64,000 nt of DNA. It comes from Propionibacteriaceae bacterium (GTDB lineage Bacteria; Actinomycetota; Actinomycetes; Propionibacteriales; Propionibacteriaceae). Numbering within the stretch: the stretch's first letter is position 1; every line of letters starts with the position of its first letter. Below, piece by piece: positions 1 through 8,094 of this stretch. The notes beneath the pieces were generated by a model. That model had not been told where the DNA came from. It made no database searches and was given only the letters and a program-made list of their open reading frames with translations. Made by a program: the position numbers and the translations under genes. Location: positions 62,001-126,000 of the forward strand of contig JADKFR010000007.1 of assembly GCA_016717345.1 (NCBI GenBank), given 5' to 3'.

Positions 1-397
1 CGGACGGGATCCTCAGCCCCAGGATCCCGACCAGCTTGTTGATGGCCGAGGTCGAGCCGGATCCGGTGAAGATGACGGCGGTCTTCTCGTCCCCGCCCAC
101 GGCGTCCCGGATGATCCGGCGGGCGTCCTCGCGGAGTCGGCTGGTCTGCAGCCCCGTGCCGCTGGCCTCGGTGTGGGTGTTGGCGTAGCGGGGAAGCACC
201 TCCTGCCGGACGAAGTCCTCGATGAAGTCCAGGCTGCGTCCCGACGCGGTGTAGTCGGCGTAGGTCACCCGCCGTGGCCCGTACGGGCCGTCCATCACCT
301 GGTCGTCACCGATCACCCCGGCGCGGATCCGTTCCAACAACGCCTGCCGGGAGTTCAGCGCGGCGGCGACCGCGTCACCGTCCGAGGGAATCCTCAT
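1..397 (-). CDS. Class V aminotransferase / cysteine desulfurase-like PLP enzyme (N-terminal part)
   Basis: The first 132 codons of a gene that runs off the left edge of the window. The protein starts MRIPSDGDAVAAALNSRQAL and contains YADYTASGRSLDFIEDF, YANTHTEASGTG and VIFTGSGSTSAINKL. These are the N-terminal signatures of class V (fold type I) PLP enzymes related to cysteine desulfurases and selenocysteine lyases; GSGST is the phosphate-contact loop. The lysine that binds PLP lies outside the window, so activity and substrate cannot be judged. The ATG at 397 is the only sensible start. Its stop-proximal part is missing only because of the window edge. It is followed (upstream on this strand) by the end of the histidine kinase gene, 74 bases away, so it may be the last gene of that transcript. 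Confidence 0.8.
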   Translation of the reverse strand, partial: MRIPSDGDAVAAALNSRQALLERIRAGVIGDDQVMDGPYGPRRVTYADYTASGRSLDFIEDFVRQEVLPRYANTHTEASGTGLQTSRLREDARRIIRDAVGGDEKTAVIFTGSGSTSAINKLVGILGLRIPS

Positions 398-471
398 GGG
401 TCCATCGTCTCACCGGGCCCCCGCCGGCGCCGGGCAGGCGCACGAGGAGGTGCGGGACCTCGCCCGTGTGC

Positions 472-1578
472 TCACCGCAACGGCAACCGGACGGTGAAGG
501 TGGCGCCCTGCCCGGGACCGGCTGAGGTCGCGGTCACCTGGCCGTGGTGGGCCTCGACGATGCCCCGCGCGATGGTCAGCCCGATACCCGAGCCGGTGTC
601 GTGGCCCACGGCTCGGGACCCGGGGGCACGGTAGAACCGTTCGAAGACCCGGTCCAGGTCCGCGGCGTCCAGGCCCACTCCGGTGTCCTGAACGGCGACC
701 ACCGCCTCGCTCGGGGTGCGGGAGCAGGTGACGGTGATCCTCCCGCCGGCGGGGGTGGCGCGCAGTGCGTTCCCCACGAGGTTGGTGACCACCTGGGCGA
801 TACGGTCCGGGTCGGCGCTGATCGGCAGCGGTTCCGGGCCGGGATGCAGGAGCAGGGCCAGTTCGGCGTCCTCTGCCTGGGGCCGCAGCCGCTCGACGGC
901 CGCGGTCACGACCTCCCGGGCATCAAGAGCCACCGGCATGAGGGCCAGTCGGCCCTCCTCAGCCTTCGACAGTGCCGAGAGGTCTCCACTCAGCCGGCGC
1001 AGCCGTCTGACCTCTTCACTGACCTGGGTGAGTTCAGTCGGCGTCGAGGGCAGCACCCCGTCGATCATGCCCTCCACGTACCCGTCGATGACTGTCAGGG
1101 GCGTACGCATCTCGTGCGCCACCTCACCAAGGAGCCGGACGCGGCGGGCCTCGGTCTCGGCCAGTGCCCGGCCCAGGGTGTTGACGTCGGCCGCCAGGTC
1201 GGCGAGTTCAGTTTCGCGGGGCAGGGCCACCGGGACGTCGTAACGGCCGCGGGCCATCGCTCGGGTGGCGCTGCGCATCGTGCGGAGCGGACGGATCACC
1301 CGGTACGCCAACAGGACCCCGAAGACCGCCGCCGCGGCAGCCCCGACCAGCGCGCCGATCAGCAGCGACTGGTCGACGGCCGCGGCGAACTGGTCCCGCA
1401 ACGCCTGGTTGGCGCCCATGCCGCCGCCGAAGTGCCCGGAGCCGGGGTTGGGGTTGCCGCGCAGGCTGGCATCGAAGAGGGCCGGGGCCAGGGCGCGGAC
1501 CACCAGGTACGTCGAGACTCCTCCCAGCACCGCCACCAGCAGGTGGGACAACACCAACCGCACGCTCAGCTTGTTCAC
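472..1578 (-). CDS. Membrane sensor histidine kinase
   Basis: A 368-residue kinase of an OmpR-class two-component system. Seen in the sequence: membrane segments at about residues 7-32 and 70-92 with a short glycine-rich external loop between them, a HAMP linker (about 93-145), the H box GEVAHEMRTPL with the phospho-acceptor at H155, an N box (VVTNLVGNALRATPAGG), and G boxes DTGVGLD and GSGIGLTIARG. The ligand is unknown; the sensor loop (about 37 residues) is too short for a folded PAS domain. The start codon overlaps the stop of the response regulator gene by four bases (ATGA), so the two are translationally coupled. The upstream DUF2202 gene may be part of the same regulatory unit, which is only inferred from position. 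Confidence 0.93.
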   Translation of the reverse strand: MNKLSVRLVLSHLLVAVLGGVSTYLVVRALAPALFDASLRGNPNPGSGHFGGGMGANQALRDQFAAAVDQSLLIGALVGAAAAAVFGVLLAYRVIRPLRTMRSATRAMARGRYDVPVALPRETELADLAADVNTLGRALAETEARRVRLLGEVAHEMRTPLTVIDGYVEGMIDGVLPSTPTELTQVSEEVRRLRRLSGDLSALSKAEEGRLALMPVALDAREVVTAAVERLRPQAEDAELALLLHPGPEPLPISADPDRIAQVVTNLVGNALRATPAGGRITVTCSRTPSEAVVAVQDTGVGLDAADLDRVFERFYRAPGSRAVGHDTGSGIGLTIARGIVEAHHGQVTATSAGPGQGATFTVRLPLR

Positions 1579-2282
1579 GGGGACGACCTGACGGGCTTCA
1601 GGAGAAACTTGTAGCCGACGCCTCGAACCGTCCCCACGATGCGCGGGGCAGTCGCGTCATCACCCAGGGCGCTGCGCATGCTCCGGACATGCACGTCGAC
1701 GACGCGCTCGTCACCGTAGAAGTCGAACCCCCACACCTTCTCCAGGAGCTGGGTCCGGGAGTAGACCCGTCCCGGAGCCGTGGCCAAGGCGAGCAGGAGA
1801 TCGAAGTCGAGCGCCGACAGCGTCGCCGGTCCGGAATCGATCTCGACCTCGCGGCGCTGTGGATCGATCGTGAGGCCGTCGAACCTCAGCGTGGGGTCCT
1901 CCGGCGTTGCTGGGTCGTCGGCGCGGGTTCGACGGAGCACGGTCTTGACGCGGGCCACCACTTCGCGGGGGCTGAAAGGCTTGGTGATGTAGTCGTCGGC
2001 GCCGACGCTGAGGCCCACCAGTTTGTCGACCTCCTCGGAGCGGGCGGTGACCAGGATGACGTAGATGGACGAACTGGCGCGGATCTTCTGCAGGACCTCC
2101 AGCCCACCGAGGTCCGGCAGGCCCACGTCGAGCAGGACGAGGTCAGGGGGGTCCGCCAGGTGGCGCAACGCGTCCGCTCCCGTCCCCGCCTCGGTGACCG
2201 CGAAACCGTCCGCCTCGAGGTAGGCGCGCAGGACAGCGCGGATCTGCGGCTCGTCGTCAACGACGAGTACCCGACGTGACAT
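1575..2282 (-). CDS. OmpR/PhoB-family response regulator
   Basis: A 235-residue regulator with an N-terminal receiver domain (acidic pair D9/D10, phospho-acceptor D52 in LVLLDVGLP, conserved K in ITKPFSP) and a C-terminal OmpR-type winged helix (GRVYSRTQLLEKVWG, VDVHVRSMRSALG, VRGVGYKF). The start at 2282 is chosen because an AGGAGGTGC ribosome site sits just upstream and MSRRVLVVDDEP is the normal family beginning; the reading frame stays open about 260 bases further up but this part overlaps the end of the DUF2202 gene and has no homology that I recognise. It is the partner of the adjacent histidine kinase, with which it overlaps by four bases. The target genes cannot be told from the sequence. 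Confidence 0.95.
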   Translation of the reverse strand: MSRRVLVVDDEPQIRAVLRAYLEADGFAVTEAGTGADALRHLADPPDLVLLDVGLPDLGGLEVLQKIRASSSIYVILVTARSEEVDKLVGLSVGADDYITKPFSPREVVARVKTVLRRTRADDPATPEDPTLRFDGLTIDPQRREVEIDSGPATLSALDFDLLLALATAPGRVYSRTQLLEKVWGFDFYGDERVVDVHVRSMRSALGDDATAPRIVGTVRGVGYKFLLKPVRSSP

Positions 2283-2327
2283 CAGCACCTCCTGGATCGT
2301 CTTGGTCAGCATAGGGACCCAACGCGG

Positions 2328-2387
2328 CGGACGGACGCCGCCGGGGAGCGCCGCCTCAGCGGGGCTCCCCGACAGTCGGTCCGTCCG
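2328..2387 (-). terminator. Strong stem-loop between DUF2202 gene and response regulator
   Basis: Outer arms CGGACGGAC (2328-2336) and GTCCGTCCG (2379-2387) enclose a second helix CGGGGAGC (2342-2349) / GCTCCCCG (2364-2371). There is no U-run. It lies just after the stop of the DUF2202 gene and before the regulator gene on the minus strand, so it probably ends the first transcript. Confidence 0.6.
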
Positions 2388-2400
2388 GATCCGGCGACTC

Positions 2401-3132
2401 TCAGCGCAGCGGGCAGGTGGCGGGACGAGCGGCGTTGCCGGCTCGACCGGCGCCCTGGCCCATGCCCATGCCCTGACCCTGGCGGCCGTTGCCCGCCTGC
2501 TGGTCGCCCGGGCGTCCACGACCGTTCTGCATGCCCTGCCCATTCTGGGTGCCCAGGATCTTCCCGTCCTTGGCCGCGGTGAAGGCGGCCAGGTGGTGCT
2601 GTGAACCGTTGAGCAGGTTATTGAGGGCTGCCTTCACGTCCGCCTGGCTGGTGCGGGCGATCGCGGCCTGGAGGTCGGCGATGTCCTTGTTCTCGATGGT
2701 GATCCCCACCTGGTAGGCCTGGGCCAGCGATTCGCTGCCGGTGGCCAGCAGTTGGTTGTAGAGGGCCTGAAGATCGGAATCGGCGTAGGAGCCTGCCGCC
2801 TTTCCGGCCGCCGGGTCATCGATCCCATAGCGGGACAGCAGCACCCCGACGGTGTCGAAGTGGCGCTGCTCGCTCCTGGCGATGTTCACGAACGGGGCGG
2901 CCTGGGAGTACTTCGCGGCCAGGGCCGTGTAGACATCGCGGGCGAGTTGTTCCTCTTGCCGCAGGAACGTGAGGTCTTTGACCAGCGCCGCATCGGCCGT
3001 CGCTGTCGCGGTCGCCGGCGGGTTCGGGACGGGGGTAGGCGGCGCCGCCTGCGCCACCGCGCTCCACCCCATCGTGGCGAGGGCTGCGGTGGCCAGGGCC
3101 ACTGCCGCCCGGGACTTCCAGGTCGTGTTCAT
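2401..3132 (-). CDS. Exported DUF2202 ferritin-like protein
   Basis: A 243-residue protein with a typical signal peptide (about residues 1-29, ending VAQAA) followed by a DUF2202 domain. The domain has the expected run LTFLRQEEQLARDVYTAL, ARSEQRHFDTVGVLL and NLLNGSQHHLAAF, whose E and H residues resemble the metal ligands of ferritin-like four-helix bundles. The last 45 residues are a low-complexity G/Q/N/R tail (QNGQGMQNGRGRPGDQQ). The start at 3132 has TAAGGAG nine bases upstream; a longer open frame to 3279 lacks a ribosome site. Function of DUF2202 is not established; metal or redox protection outside the membrane is a guess. It sits next to a two-component system whose sensor might control it. 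Confidence 0.85.
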   Translation of the reverse strand: MNTTWKSRAAVALATAALATMGWSAVAQAAPPTPVPNPPATATATADAALVKDLTFLRQEEQLARDVYTALAAKYSQAAPFVNIARSEQRHFDTVGVLLSRYGIDDPAAGKAAGSYADSDLQALYNQLLATGSESLAQAYQVGITIENKDIADLQAAIARTSQADVKAALNNLLNGSQHHLAAFTAAKDGKILGTQNGQGMQNGRGRPGDQQAGNGRQGQGMGMGQGAGRAGNAARPATCPLR

Positions 3133-3332
3133 GATGCTCCTTAGGCTGGTGGTTCGACCTTGATGGATCGAAAGTAGGCCGGGGCGATGAAGCCCCCAGC
3201 GGGGCCACGATGAAGCTTCGATGAAGGCACCAGGGATGCCGCGGACGGGCGGGGGGCAGCGTTCCAGCTGACCGGACATGCGTCCTCGGCGAAGGCCGAT
3301 GCCCGGGACCGTTCGCTCGTAGGCTGGGGGGC

Positions 3333-5831
3333 ATGAAACTTGTGGTGGTGGGGGGCGTCGCAGCCGGCGCCTCAGTGGCGGCCAGGGCCCGCCGGTTGGA
3401 TGAATTCGCCGAGATCGTGGTGTTCGAGAAGAGCCACCACGTGTCGTTCGCGAACTGTGGTTTGCCGTATCACATCGGGGAGGTCATCACCGATCGCAGC
3501 CGGTTGTTGCTGCAGACCCCTGAGAGCCTGCGCGAATCCCTCGACATCGACGTGCGAATTTCCACCGAAGTGCTCTCGATCGACCGCGACCACAAGACCG
3601 TGACCGTGCGAAATCTGGACGACGGCCGGGAGTACACCGAGTCCTACGACAAGCTCGCGCTGTGCATGGGAGCGTCGGCGGTCCGTCCCCCCCTGCCGGG
3701 GATCGACCTGCCCGGCATCCACGTGCTGCGACGCATGAGCGACATGGACGCCATCAAGGCACGCGTTGACAAGGGGCTGAGTAAGGCCAAGAAGGGTGAC
3801 CGGAAGTCGTTCCGGGCCGTGGTGATCGGCGCCGGCTATATCGGCGTCGAGATGGCTGAGAACCTGCGGCACCGCGGAGCGGTCGTGGACCTCGTGGAGA
3901 TGGCCGACCAGATCCTGCCGCCGCTCGACAAGGAGATGTCGGTTCCGGTGGACCGGCACCTGCGAAGTCGAGGCGTGCGGGTACACACCTCCACGGCAGT
4001 GGCTGCCTTCGCCGGCGCACCGGACGGCGGCCTCTCGGTCGAGCTCAACAACAACGTGGTGCTGTCCGCCGATCTGGTGGTCATGTCCGTCGGGGTACGT
4101 CCCCGGACGCAGCTGGCCACCGACGCCGGCATCGAGCTTGGCCCGCGGGGAGGCATCAAGGTCGACACGCACATGCGGACCAGCGACCCTGACATCTTCG
4201 CCGCCGGAGACGGGGTCGAGACCCTGCACACCGTGCTGCCCGGAACCCATCTGGTGCCCCTGGCCGGGCCGGCCAACCGGGAAGCCCGCGTCGCCGCGGA
4301 GAACATCTGCGGACGGGACACCGAGTACCGCTCGACCCAGGGCACCTCGGTGGTGAAGGTGTTCGACATGGTGGCCGGCGGAACCGGGGCCAGCGAACGT
4401 CAGCTGAAAGCCGCCGACCTCCCCTTCAGGGCGGTCCACGTCCATCCGTCCGGACATGCCGGCTACTACCCGGGCACTGCCATGCTGCACCTGAAGGTGC
4501 TGTTCGACCCGTCCACGGGACGGATCCTTGGTGGCCAGGCGGCCGGCTTCGACGGAGTCGACAAGCGGCTGGACGTGTTGGCCGGCGCCATTCGCGCTGG
4601 GCTCACCGTGTTCGACCTGGAGGAGCTGGAGCTCGCCTACGCACCACCCTTCGGCTCGGCCAAGGATCCGATCAACATGGTCGGCTTCGTCGCCAGCAAC
4701 GTCATTCGCGGCGACATCCGGCTGTGGTACGCCGAGGACTACCCGAAGAACACCGAGGGCGCCCGCATCATCGACGTCCGCACCCCCGAGGAGTACGGCG
4801 TCTGGCACCTCCCCGGCGCCGAGAACGTCCCGCTGGGAACCCTGCGTTCGGTGTGCGAGGCCTGGGACAAGGCCGTCCCGTTGCGTCTGTACTGCGCGGT
4901 CGGCTTCCGCAGCTACCTCGCCAATCGGGCGCTGGCCCAGCGTGGGTTCGCGGACGTCTCCACGCTCTCAGGTGGCTCCACCACCTTCCGCTTCTGGCAC
5001 GGGGTGGCCGCTGATGACCTGGTCGCTCCCGCGCCCATGGAGAATTACGCCGAGAAGGAGTCACTGCCCACCCCGCAGCGGGCAGCCACCGGGGTCCGCA
5101 TCGACCTTGACTGCAGCGGGCTGGCCTGCCCGGGCCCGATCCTGAAGCTGACCGAGCAGATGAAGTCGCTGAACGTCGGCGATGAGATCCTCGTCCACGT
5201 CGCCGACCCTGGTTTCGCCACCGACGGCCCGGCGTGGGCCAAGCGCAACGACCACCAGCTGGTGGGGATGGAGCCGGAAGGTCCTGGCTTCCGGGCCACC
5301 TTCCGCAAGGGCGCTGCCGGTGCCTTCTCCCAGCATGCGGTCGCGGGGGCGGTTGCCACCAAGCCGAAGACGTCCTTCGTGGTGTTCTCCGGTGACCTGG
5401 ACAAGCTGATCGCGGCCTTCATCATCGCCAACGGCGCCCTGGCCATGGGCGAAGAGGTGAGCATGTTCTTCACCTTCTGGGGCCTCAACGCGCTGCGTCG
5501 GAAGAAGCCCCCGAAGCGGGAGCGCAATGTCATGGACAAGATGTTCGGCGCGATGATGCCGGCCGGGGCGGAGGAGCTCAAGCTGTCGCAGATGCACATG
5601 CTCGGCGCGGGCACGAGCATGATCAACCGGGTCATGAAGAAGGGCGGGGTGCCCACGCTGCCCGAACTCATGAAGTCGGCCATCGATGGAGGTGCTCGGA
5701 TCATCGCCTGCACGATGACGATGGATCTGCTGGGGATCGCCGAAAGCGACCTGATGAAGGCCGTCGAGTTCGGCGGGGTCGCCACGTTCCTGGACGAGGC
5801 CGCCGACTCCCGCACCACCCTCTTCATTTGA
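3333..5831 (+). CDS. CoA-disulfide reductase-like enzyme fused to rhodanese, TusA and DsrE/F domains
   Basis: An 832-residue four-domain sulfur enzyme. Residues 1-450 form a two-dinucleotide-fold flavoprotein of the CoA-disulfide reductase / NADH oxidase family, with VVVGGVAAGASVAARARR near the start and the SFANCGLPY redox motif (C42). A rhodanese domain follows (about 478-560, IIDVRTPEEYG, active loop with C521 in YCAVGFRS), then a TusA/SirA domain (about 585-655) with C594 and the CPGP motif at C599, then a DsrE/F-like domain (about 680-832). All three sulfur-carrying cysteines are kept, so persulfide could be made, passed on and reduced in one chain. Family knowledge supports persulfide or polysulfide reduction; the exact substrate is inferred. 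A TAGGCT box seven bases before the ATG suggests a leaderless transcript. Confidence 0.9.
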   Translation: MKLVVVGGVAAGASVAARARRLDEFAEIVVFEKSHHVSFANCGLPYHIGEVITDRSRLLLQTPESLRESLDIDVRISTEVLSIDRDHKTVTVRNLDDGREYTESYDKLALCMGASAVRPPLPGIDLPGIHVLRRMSDMDAIKARVDKGLSKAKKGDRKSFRAVVIGAGYIGVEMAENLRHRGAVVDLVEMADQILPPLDKEMSVPVDRHLRSRGVRVHTSTAVAAFAGAPDGGLSVELNNNVVLSADLVVMSVGVRPRTQLATDAGIELGPRGGIKVDTHMRTSDPDIFAAGDGVETLHTVLPGTHLVPLAGPANREARVAAENICGRDTEYRSTQGTSVVKVFDMVAGGTGASERQLKAADLPFRAVHVHPSGHAGYYPGTAMLHLKVLFDPSTGRILGGQAAGFDGVDKRLDVLAGAIRAGLTVFDLEELELAYAPPFGSAKDPINMVGFVASNVIRGDIRLWYAEDYPKNTEGARIIDVRTPEEYGVWHLPGAENVPLGTLRSVCEAWDKAVPLRLYCAVGFRSYLANRALAQRGFADVSTLSGGSTTFRFWHGVAADDLVAPAPMENYAEKESLPTPQRAATGVRIDLDCSGLACPGPILKLTEQMKSLNVGDEILVHVADPGFATDGPAWAKRNDHQLVGMEPEGPGFRATFRKGAAGAFSQHAVAGAVATKPKTSFVVFSGDLDKLIAAFIIANGALAMGEEVSMFFTFWGLNALRRKKPPKRERNVMDKMFGAMMPAGAEELKLSQMHMLGAGTSMINRVMKKGGVPTLPELMKSAIDGGARIIACTMTMDLLGIAESDLMKAVEFGGVATFLDEAADSRTTLFI

Positions 5832-5838
5832 GTGCGAC

Positions 5839-5864
5839 GCCCCTGCGCTGATCAGCGCAGGGGC
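5839..5864 (+). terminator. Perfect palindromic terminator hairpin
   Basis: A 26-base perfect palindrome (left half GCCCCTGCGCTGA, 11-bp stem with a GATC loop) starts seven bases after the stop of the sulfur fusion gene. No U-run follows. It separates that gene from the AhpD-like gene. Confidence 0.75.
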
Positions 5865-5889
5865 GGGGAGTGACGGGCAGGATGGGCCC

Positions 5890-6450
5890 ATGGCCATGAT
5901 CGCGGAACCACACACCCTGAACCCGCTGCTACGCCTGGGGATCTGGATCGCCGAACGCGTCACCGGCCGCCGGATGGAGCCGGCCCGACTCCTGGCGTGG
6001 TATCCCAAGGCGGCGCTCGGTGCGGGTGTCCTGGAATCGATGGTGGCCCACACCGAGCCGTCGCCCCGGCTGTTGAAGCTGGTCCGGGTGACGGCGTCGG
6101 TGACCGCAGCCTGCCCGTTCTGCCTTGACATGAACAGCTACCAGGCCGGGCCCGCCGGTCTGAGCGACGAGGAACTCCGACTGCTCCAGCTCGGCCAGGA
6201 GGCCTCCTCGACCACCCTCAGCCCGCGTGAACTCGTGGCGATCGCCTACACGCGCGCCATCTCGTCCACGCCGCTGGCCTTCAGCGAGGAGCTCCGCCTC
6301 AACCTCTCCCGCTCGTTCACCGAGCGGGAGATCGTCATCCTCGCCTCCACCGCCGCCCAGGTGAACTACTGGGCCCGCACCATCCAGGCGTTGGGCATCG
6401 AACCGGCCGGGTTCTGCACGCTGCCGTCGGCCGATCCGCGCCCCTCGTAG
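5890..6450 (+). CDS. Carboxymuconolactone decarboxylase / AhpD-like protein
   Basis: A 186-residue helical protein of the AhpD-like fold. The core is VTASVTAACPFCLDMNSYQA with a redox CxxC pair at C75/C78, then SPRELVAIAYTRAIS and FTEREIVILASTAAQVNYWAR. In classical AhpD the motif is ExxxCxxCxxxH; here the acid and the histidine four residues after the second cysteine are replaced (by A/T-type and S residues), so peroxidase-type proton relay may be weak or different. The ATG at 5890 is followed by a second in-frame ATG at 5896; GCAGGATG upstream is a fair ribosome site for the first. It lies after the CoA-disulfide-reductase fusion but is separated by a hairpin, so a shared role in thiol stress is possible but unproven. 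Confidence 0.8.
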   Translation: MAMIAEPHTLNPLLRLGIWIAERVTGRRMEPARLLAWYPKAALGAGVLESMVAHTEPSPRLLKLVRVTASVTAACPFCLDMNSYQAGPAGLSDEELRLLQLGQEASSTTLSPRELVAIAYTRAISSTPLAFSEELRLNLSRSFTEREIVILASTAAQVNYWARTIQALGIEPAGFCTLPSADPRPS

Positions 6451-6459
6451 GTCCGCGCG

Positions 6460-7968
6460 TCAGTTGTTCTGCGGGAACCCGAGCTGAAGCCCGCGGGCGC
6501 TCGGGTCCGGCCAACGGCGGGTGACGGTCTTGGAACGGGTGTAGAAGTGCACACCCTCGGTGCCGTGGGCGTGGGAGTCGCCGAACAGCGAATCCTTCCA
6601 CCCACCGAAGGAGTAGTAGGCCATCGGCACCGGGACCGGCACGTTGATCCCCACCATGCCGGTCTGGACCTCGACCTCGAAGCGACGGGCCGCACCGCCG
6701 TCATTGGTGAAGATCACCGAGCCGTTGCCGTAGGCGTTGGAGTTGATCAGCCCGAGGCCTTCCTCGAAGCCGGACACCCGAACCACCGCCAGCACGGGGC
6801 CGAAGATCTCATCGGTGTAGATGCTCATGTCGGTGCTGACGTGGTCGAACAGCGTGGGGCCGACGAAGAAGCCCTTCGGGTCGCCATGGAACGGCCCTTC
6901 GCGTCCGTCGATGACCAGGCTCGCGCCGGCCTCGGCGCCGGCAGCGATGTAACCGGCGATCCGGTCGCGTGACTGCTCGGTGACGATCGGGCCCATGTCG
7001 TTGGCGCCCACACCGTTCCCGGTCTTCAGCGTGCGCACCCGCTCGGCGATCATCGCCACCAGTTCGTCCGCGATGGACTCGGTAGCCAGTACGACGGAGA
7101 CCGCCATGCAGCGCTCACCGGCGGAACCGAAGCCACCGCTGACCGCAGCGTCGGCGGCAAGTTCGAGATCGGCGTCCGGCAACACCAGCATGTGGTTCTT
7201 CGCGCCTCCGAGAGCCTGGATGCGCTTGCCGTTGGCGGTGCCACGCTCGTAGACGTAGCGGGCGATCGGGGTCGAGCCGACGAAGGAGATCGCCTTGACC
7301 TCCCGGTTGTCCAGCAGGGCGTCCACCGCTTCCTTGTCGCCGTGGACGACGTTCACGACGTCCTCGGGCAGGCCGGCGCGCCGCCACAGTTCGGCGATCG
7401 CATTCACCGCGGACGGGTCCTTCTCGGACGGCTTGAGGATCACCGCGTTACCAGCCGCGACGGCAATCGGGACGAACCACATCGGCACCATCGCCGGGAA
7501 GTTGAAAGGCGAGATCACCCCCACGACCCCGAGGGGCTGCAGCAGTGAGTAGGAATCCACGCTGGTGGAGACGTTCTCGGAGTGGCCGCCCTTGAGCAGG
7601 TGCGGAATGCCGCAAGCGAACTCGACGACCTCGAGGCCACGGGTCACCTCACCCAGGGCATCGGCGACCGTCTTGCCATGTTCGGCGGTGATGATCTCGG
7701 CGATCTGCTCCTTGTTGGCGTTCAGGAGTTCACGGAAGGCGAAGAGCACCCGTCCGCGGCGAGTCATCGAGGTGGCTCCCCACCGCTTGGCGGCCTTGGA
7801 GGAACGGCGGACGACCTCGTCGACCAGCTCCTTCGAGGCGAGATCGACCCGGCCGGTGATTTCTCCGGTCGCCGGGTTGAAAACCGGTGCGGTGCGTTCG
7901 GCCGTGCCGGTCCAGTACTCGTGACCGATCAGGTGGGTGATGCGCTTCAGGGCTTCAGTCTCAGACAT
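6460..7968 (-). CDS. mmsA: Methylmalonate-semialdehyde dehydrogenase (acylating) family
   Basis: A 502-residue NAD-linked aldehyde dehydrogenase of the MmsA/IolA group, which turns methylmalonate or malonate semialdehyde into propionyl- or acetyl-CoA and CO2 during valine or inositol breakdown. Visible marks are PLGVVGVISPFNFPAMVP, AVILKPSEKDP, SFVGSTPIARYV, the ALGGAKNH segment that replaces the usual ELGGK of hydrolytic aldehyde dehydrogenases, and catalytic C287 in SAGERCMA. Length is normal. A second ATG lies two codons upstream at 7974; neither has a ribosome site, and a TACAAT box 12 bases upstream implies a very short leader. No other valine or inositol gene is nearby, so the pathway is open. 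The promoter holds a CsoR-like palindrome. Confidence 0.88.
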   Translation of the reverse strand: MSETEALKRITHLIGHEYWTGTAERTAPVFNPATGEITGRVDLASKELVDEVVRRSSKAAKRWGATSMTRRGRVLFAFRELLNANKEQIAEIITAEHGKTVADALGEVTRGLEVVEFACGIPHLLKGGHSENVSTSVDSYSLLQPLGVVGVISPFNFPAMVPMWFVPIAVAAGNAVILKPSEKDPSAVNAIAELWRRAGLPEDVVNVVHGDKEAVDALLDNREVKAISFVGSTPIARYVYERGTANGKRIQALGGAKNHMLVLPDADLELAADAAVSGGFGSAGERCMAVSVVLATESIADELVAMIAERVRTLKTGNGVGANDMGPIVTEQSRDRIAGYIAAGAEAGASLVIDGREGPFHGDPKGFFVGPTLFDHVSTDMSIYTDEIFGPVLAVVRVSGFEEGLGLINSNAYGNGSVIFTNDGGAARRFEVEVQTGMVGINVPVPVPMAYYSFGGWKDSLFGDSHAHGTEGVHFYTRSKTVTRRWPDPSARGLQLGFPQNN

Positions 7969-7985
7969 GGTCATAATGTTAACAC

Positions 7986-8005
7986 ATTGTACCCCGGGGG
8001 GTATA
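7986..8005 (-). promoter_or_regulatory. mmsA promoter with CsoR-family-like operator
   Basis: On the minus strand the order is a G/C tract flanked by TA (TATACCCCCCGGGGTA), directly continuing into TACAAT, a good -10 box, then about 11 bases to the start codon. The TACCCC-GGGGTA layout resembles operators of the CsoR/CstR/FrmR family as described in Bacillus and Staphylococcus. Next to it lies TGTTAACA, a second palindrome (7976-7983). No CsoR gene was seen in the window. Confidence 0.45.
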
Positions 8006-8094
8006 GATGGCCCCGGGTGTCCGGGTCTGCTACCCCGAGAGGCAGCGGACGCGGCTTCCGTCCCACTCCGGGCAGCCCTTCTGGGTGACCGGGC

